DNA from: Flavobacteriales bacterium UBA4660
GTDB lineage: Bacteria > Bacteroidota > Bacteroidia > Flavobacteriales_D > Sanyastnellaceae
Assembly (NCBI GenBank): GCA_002405435.1
Contig: DHLU01000171.1
Location: 12,369-19,994 of the forward strand
Direction of reading: 5' to 3'
Length of the DNA: 7,626 bases
This document shows, piece by piece, positions 7,401 to 7,626 of the stretch (positions are counted from its first letter, which is position 1; each line of letters opens with the position of its first letter). Below the pieces are notes generated by a model. That model saw only the letters and a list, made by a program, of their open reading frames with translations. It did not search any database and was not told the DNA's origin. A program made the position numbers and the translations under genes.

Positions 7401-7418
7401 CTCCGTGTGTAAACGGAG
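7401..7418 (-). promoter_or_regulatory. Small hairpin in the macroglobulin leader
   Basis: CTCCGT (7401-7406) and ACGGAG (7413-7418) form a 6-bp stem with a 6-base loop. On the minus-strand RNA it ends 15 bases before the ATG. The 3' arm contains GGAG, the only Shine-Dalgarno-like sequence near the start, at a spacing too long for a normal site and sequestered in the stem. It may modulate translation, or it may have no role. Confidence 0.35.
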
Positions 7419-7447
7419 GCGATAAAGATGATAGTATTTGACATTAG

Positions 7448-7466
7448 AAAAAAACGGATTAACCGT
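7448..7466 (-). terminator. Weak terminator-like hairpin after the UVR-motif gene
   Basis: On the minus strand, ACGG (7466-7463), a 5-base loop and CCGT (7457-7454) are followed by a run of seven T (7454-7448, the first overlapping the stem). The stem is only 4 bp, so termination would be inefficient at best. It lies about 100 bases beyond the upstream stop codon and about 60 before the macroglobulin start, so partial termination with read-through is possible. Confidence 0.28.
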
Positions 7467-7568
7467 ATATTTTCCCTATGGGTGCATGGGCGTTAAGCCG
7501 GTAATCCTAAAAAACCTCAGTAACCGGACCCGCACTGCGCCCAGGGCCTTCCGCTGGATGATTGGTTT

Positions 7569-7626
7569 TTACTGGCCTTCGCGCTTGTGAATTTCATCGC
7601 GGAGCCGTGAAGCCTTCTCATAATCT
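7569..7626 (-). CDS. C-terminal end of a UVR-motif protein, likely bifunctional nuclease (5'-partial)
   Basis: On the minus strand the frame enters at the window edge and ends with TAA at 7571-7569, giving the C-terminal residues DYEKASRLRDEIHKREGQ. This matches the core of the UVR motif (YE-AA-LRDEI), a short helical hairpin that mediates protein-protein contacts in UvrB and UvrC and also occurs at the end of other proteins. In Bacteroidota a UVR motif ending within a few residues of the stop is typical of bifunctional nuclease family proteins (DUF151 domain plus C-terminal UVR), which I consider most likely. UvrB or an McsA-like protein are alternatives. Only 18 complete sense codons and part of one more are present, so the domain before the motif is unseen. 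It would be transcribed toward the macroglobulin gene, 183 bases downstream. Confidence 0.7.
   Translation of the reverse strand, partial: DYEKASRLRDEIHKREGQ

Larger units (their letters stand above)
7386..7568. other. Intergenic leader upstream of the macroglobulin gene
   Basis: These 183 bases separate the UVR-motif gene from the macroglobulin start, both on the minus strand. I found no exact Bacteroidota promoter (TTG-N19-21-TAnnTTTG) and no open frame with coding character. Two small hairpins (7401-7418 and 7448-7466) are listed separately. The macroglobulin is either read through from the upstream gene or uses a promoter I cannot recognise. Confidence 0.5.

Overview
The window looks like chromosomal DNA of a Bacteroidota species with roughly balanced GC. 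Three things support this. The plus-strand protein ends in a type IX secretion (T9SS) type A sorting domain, a system confined to that phylum. The genes lack good Shine-Dalgarno sequences. The very large alpha-2-macroglobulin lipoprotein has features I associate with Bacteroidota members of the family: length near 1,900 residues and a Tyr/Asp-rich insert. Genus cannot be told from this window.

Layout from left to right. Positions 1-744 (+) hold the 3' end of a secreted T9SS cargo protein whose start lies outside the window. Positions 745-1020 are a non-coding convergent intergenic region with a strong intrinsic terminator (975-1002) serving the minus-strand gene. Positions 1021-1458 (-) encode a small DUF4190-like membrane protein. 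Positions 1459-1694 are non-coding, with short direct and inverted repeats but no clear promoter. Positions 1695-7385 (-) encode one 1,896-residue alpha-2-macroglobulin family lipoprotein that fills three quarters of the window. Positions 7386-7568 are a non-coding leader with two small hairpins. Positions 7569-7626 (-) are the last 19 sense codons of another gene, ending in a UVR motif; it is most likely the tail of a bifunctional nuclease (DUF151) family protein.

The UVR-motif gene, the macroglobulin gene and the DUF4190-like gene run in the same direction, but gaps of 183 and 236 bases make a tight operon doubtful. The macroglobulin has a lipobox Cys and an intact CVEQ thioester. Both fit an envelope-anchored protease trap that covalently captures attacking proteases. 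The usual proteobacterial partner gene, pbpC (penicillin-binding protein 1C), is not adjacent on the downstream side, and the gene just upstream is not pbpC either.

I found no mobile element, CRISPR array, tRNA or rRNA, and no evidence of a wholly new system. The most interesting material is inside the macroglobulin: a Cys-bracketed Tyr/Asp/Trp insert, a candidate bait linker, and a long N-terminal region before the signal peptide core.
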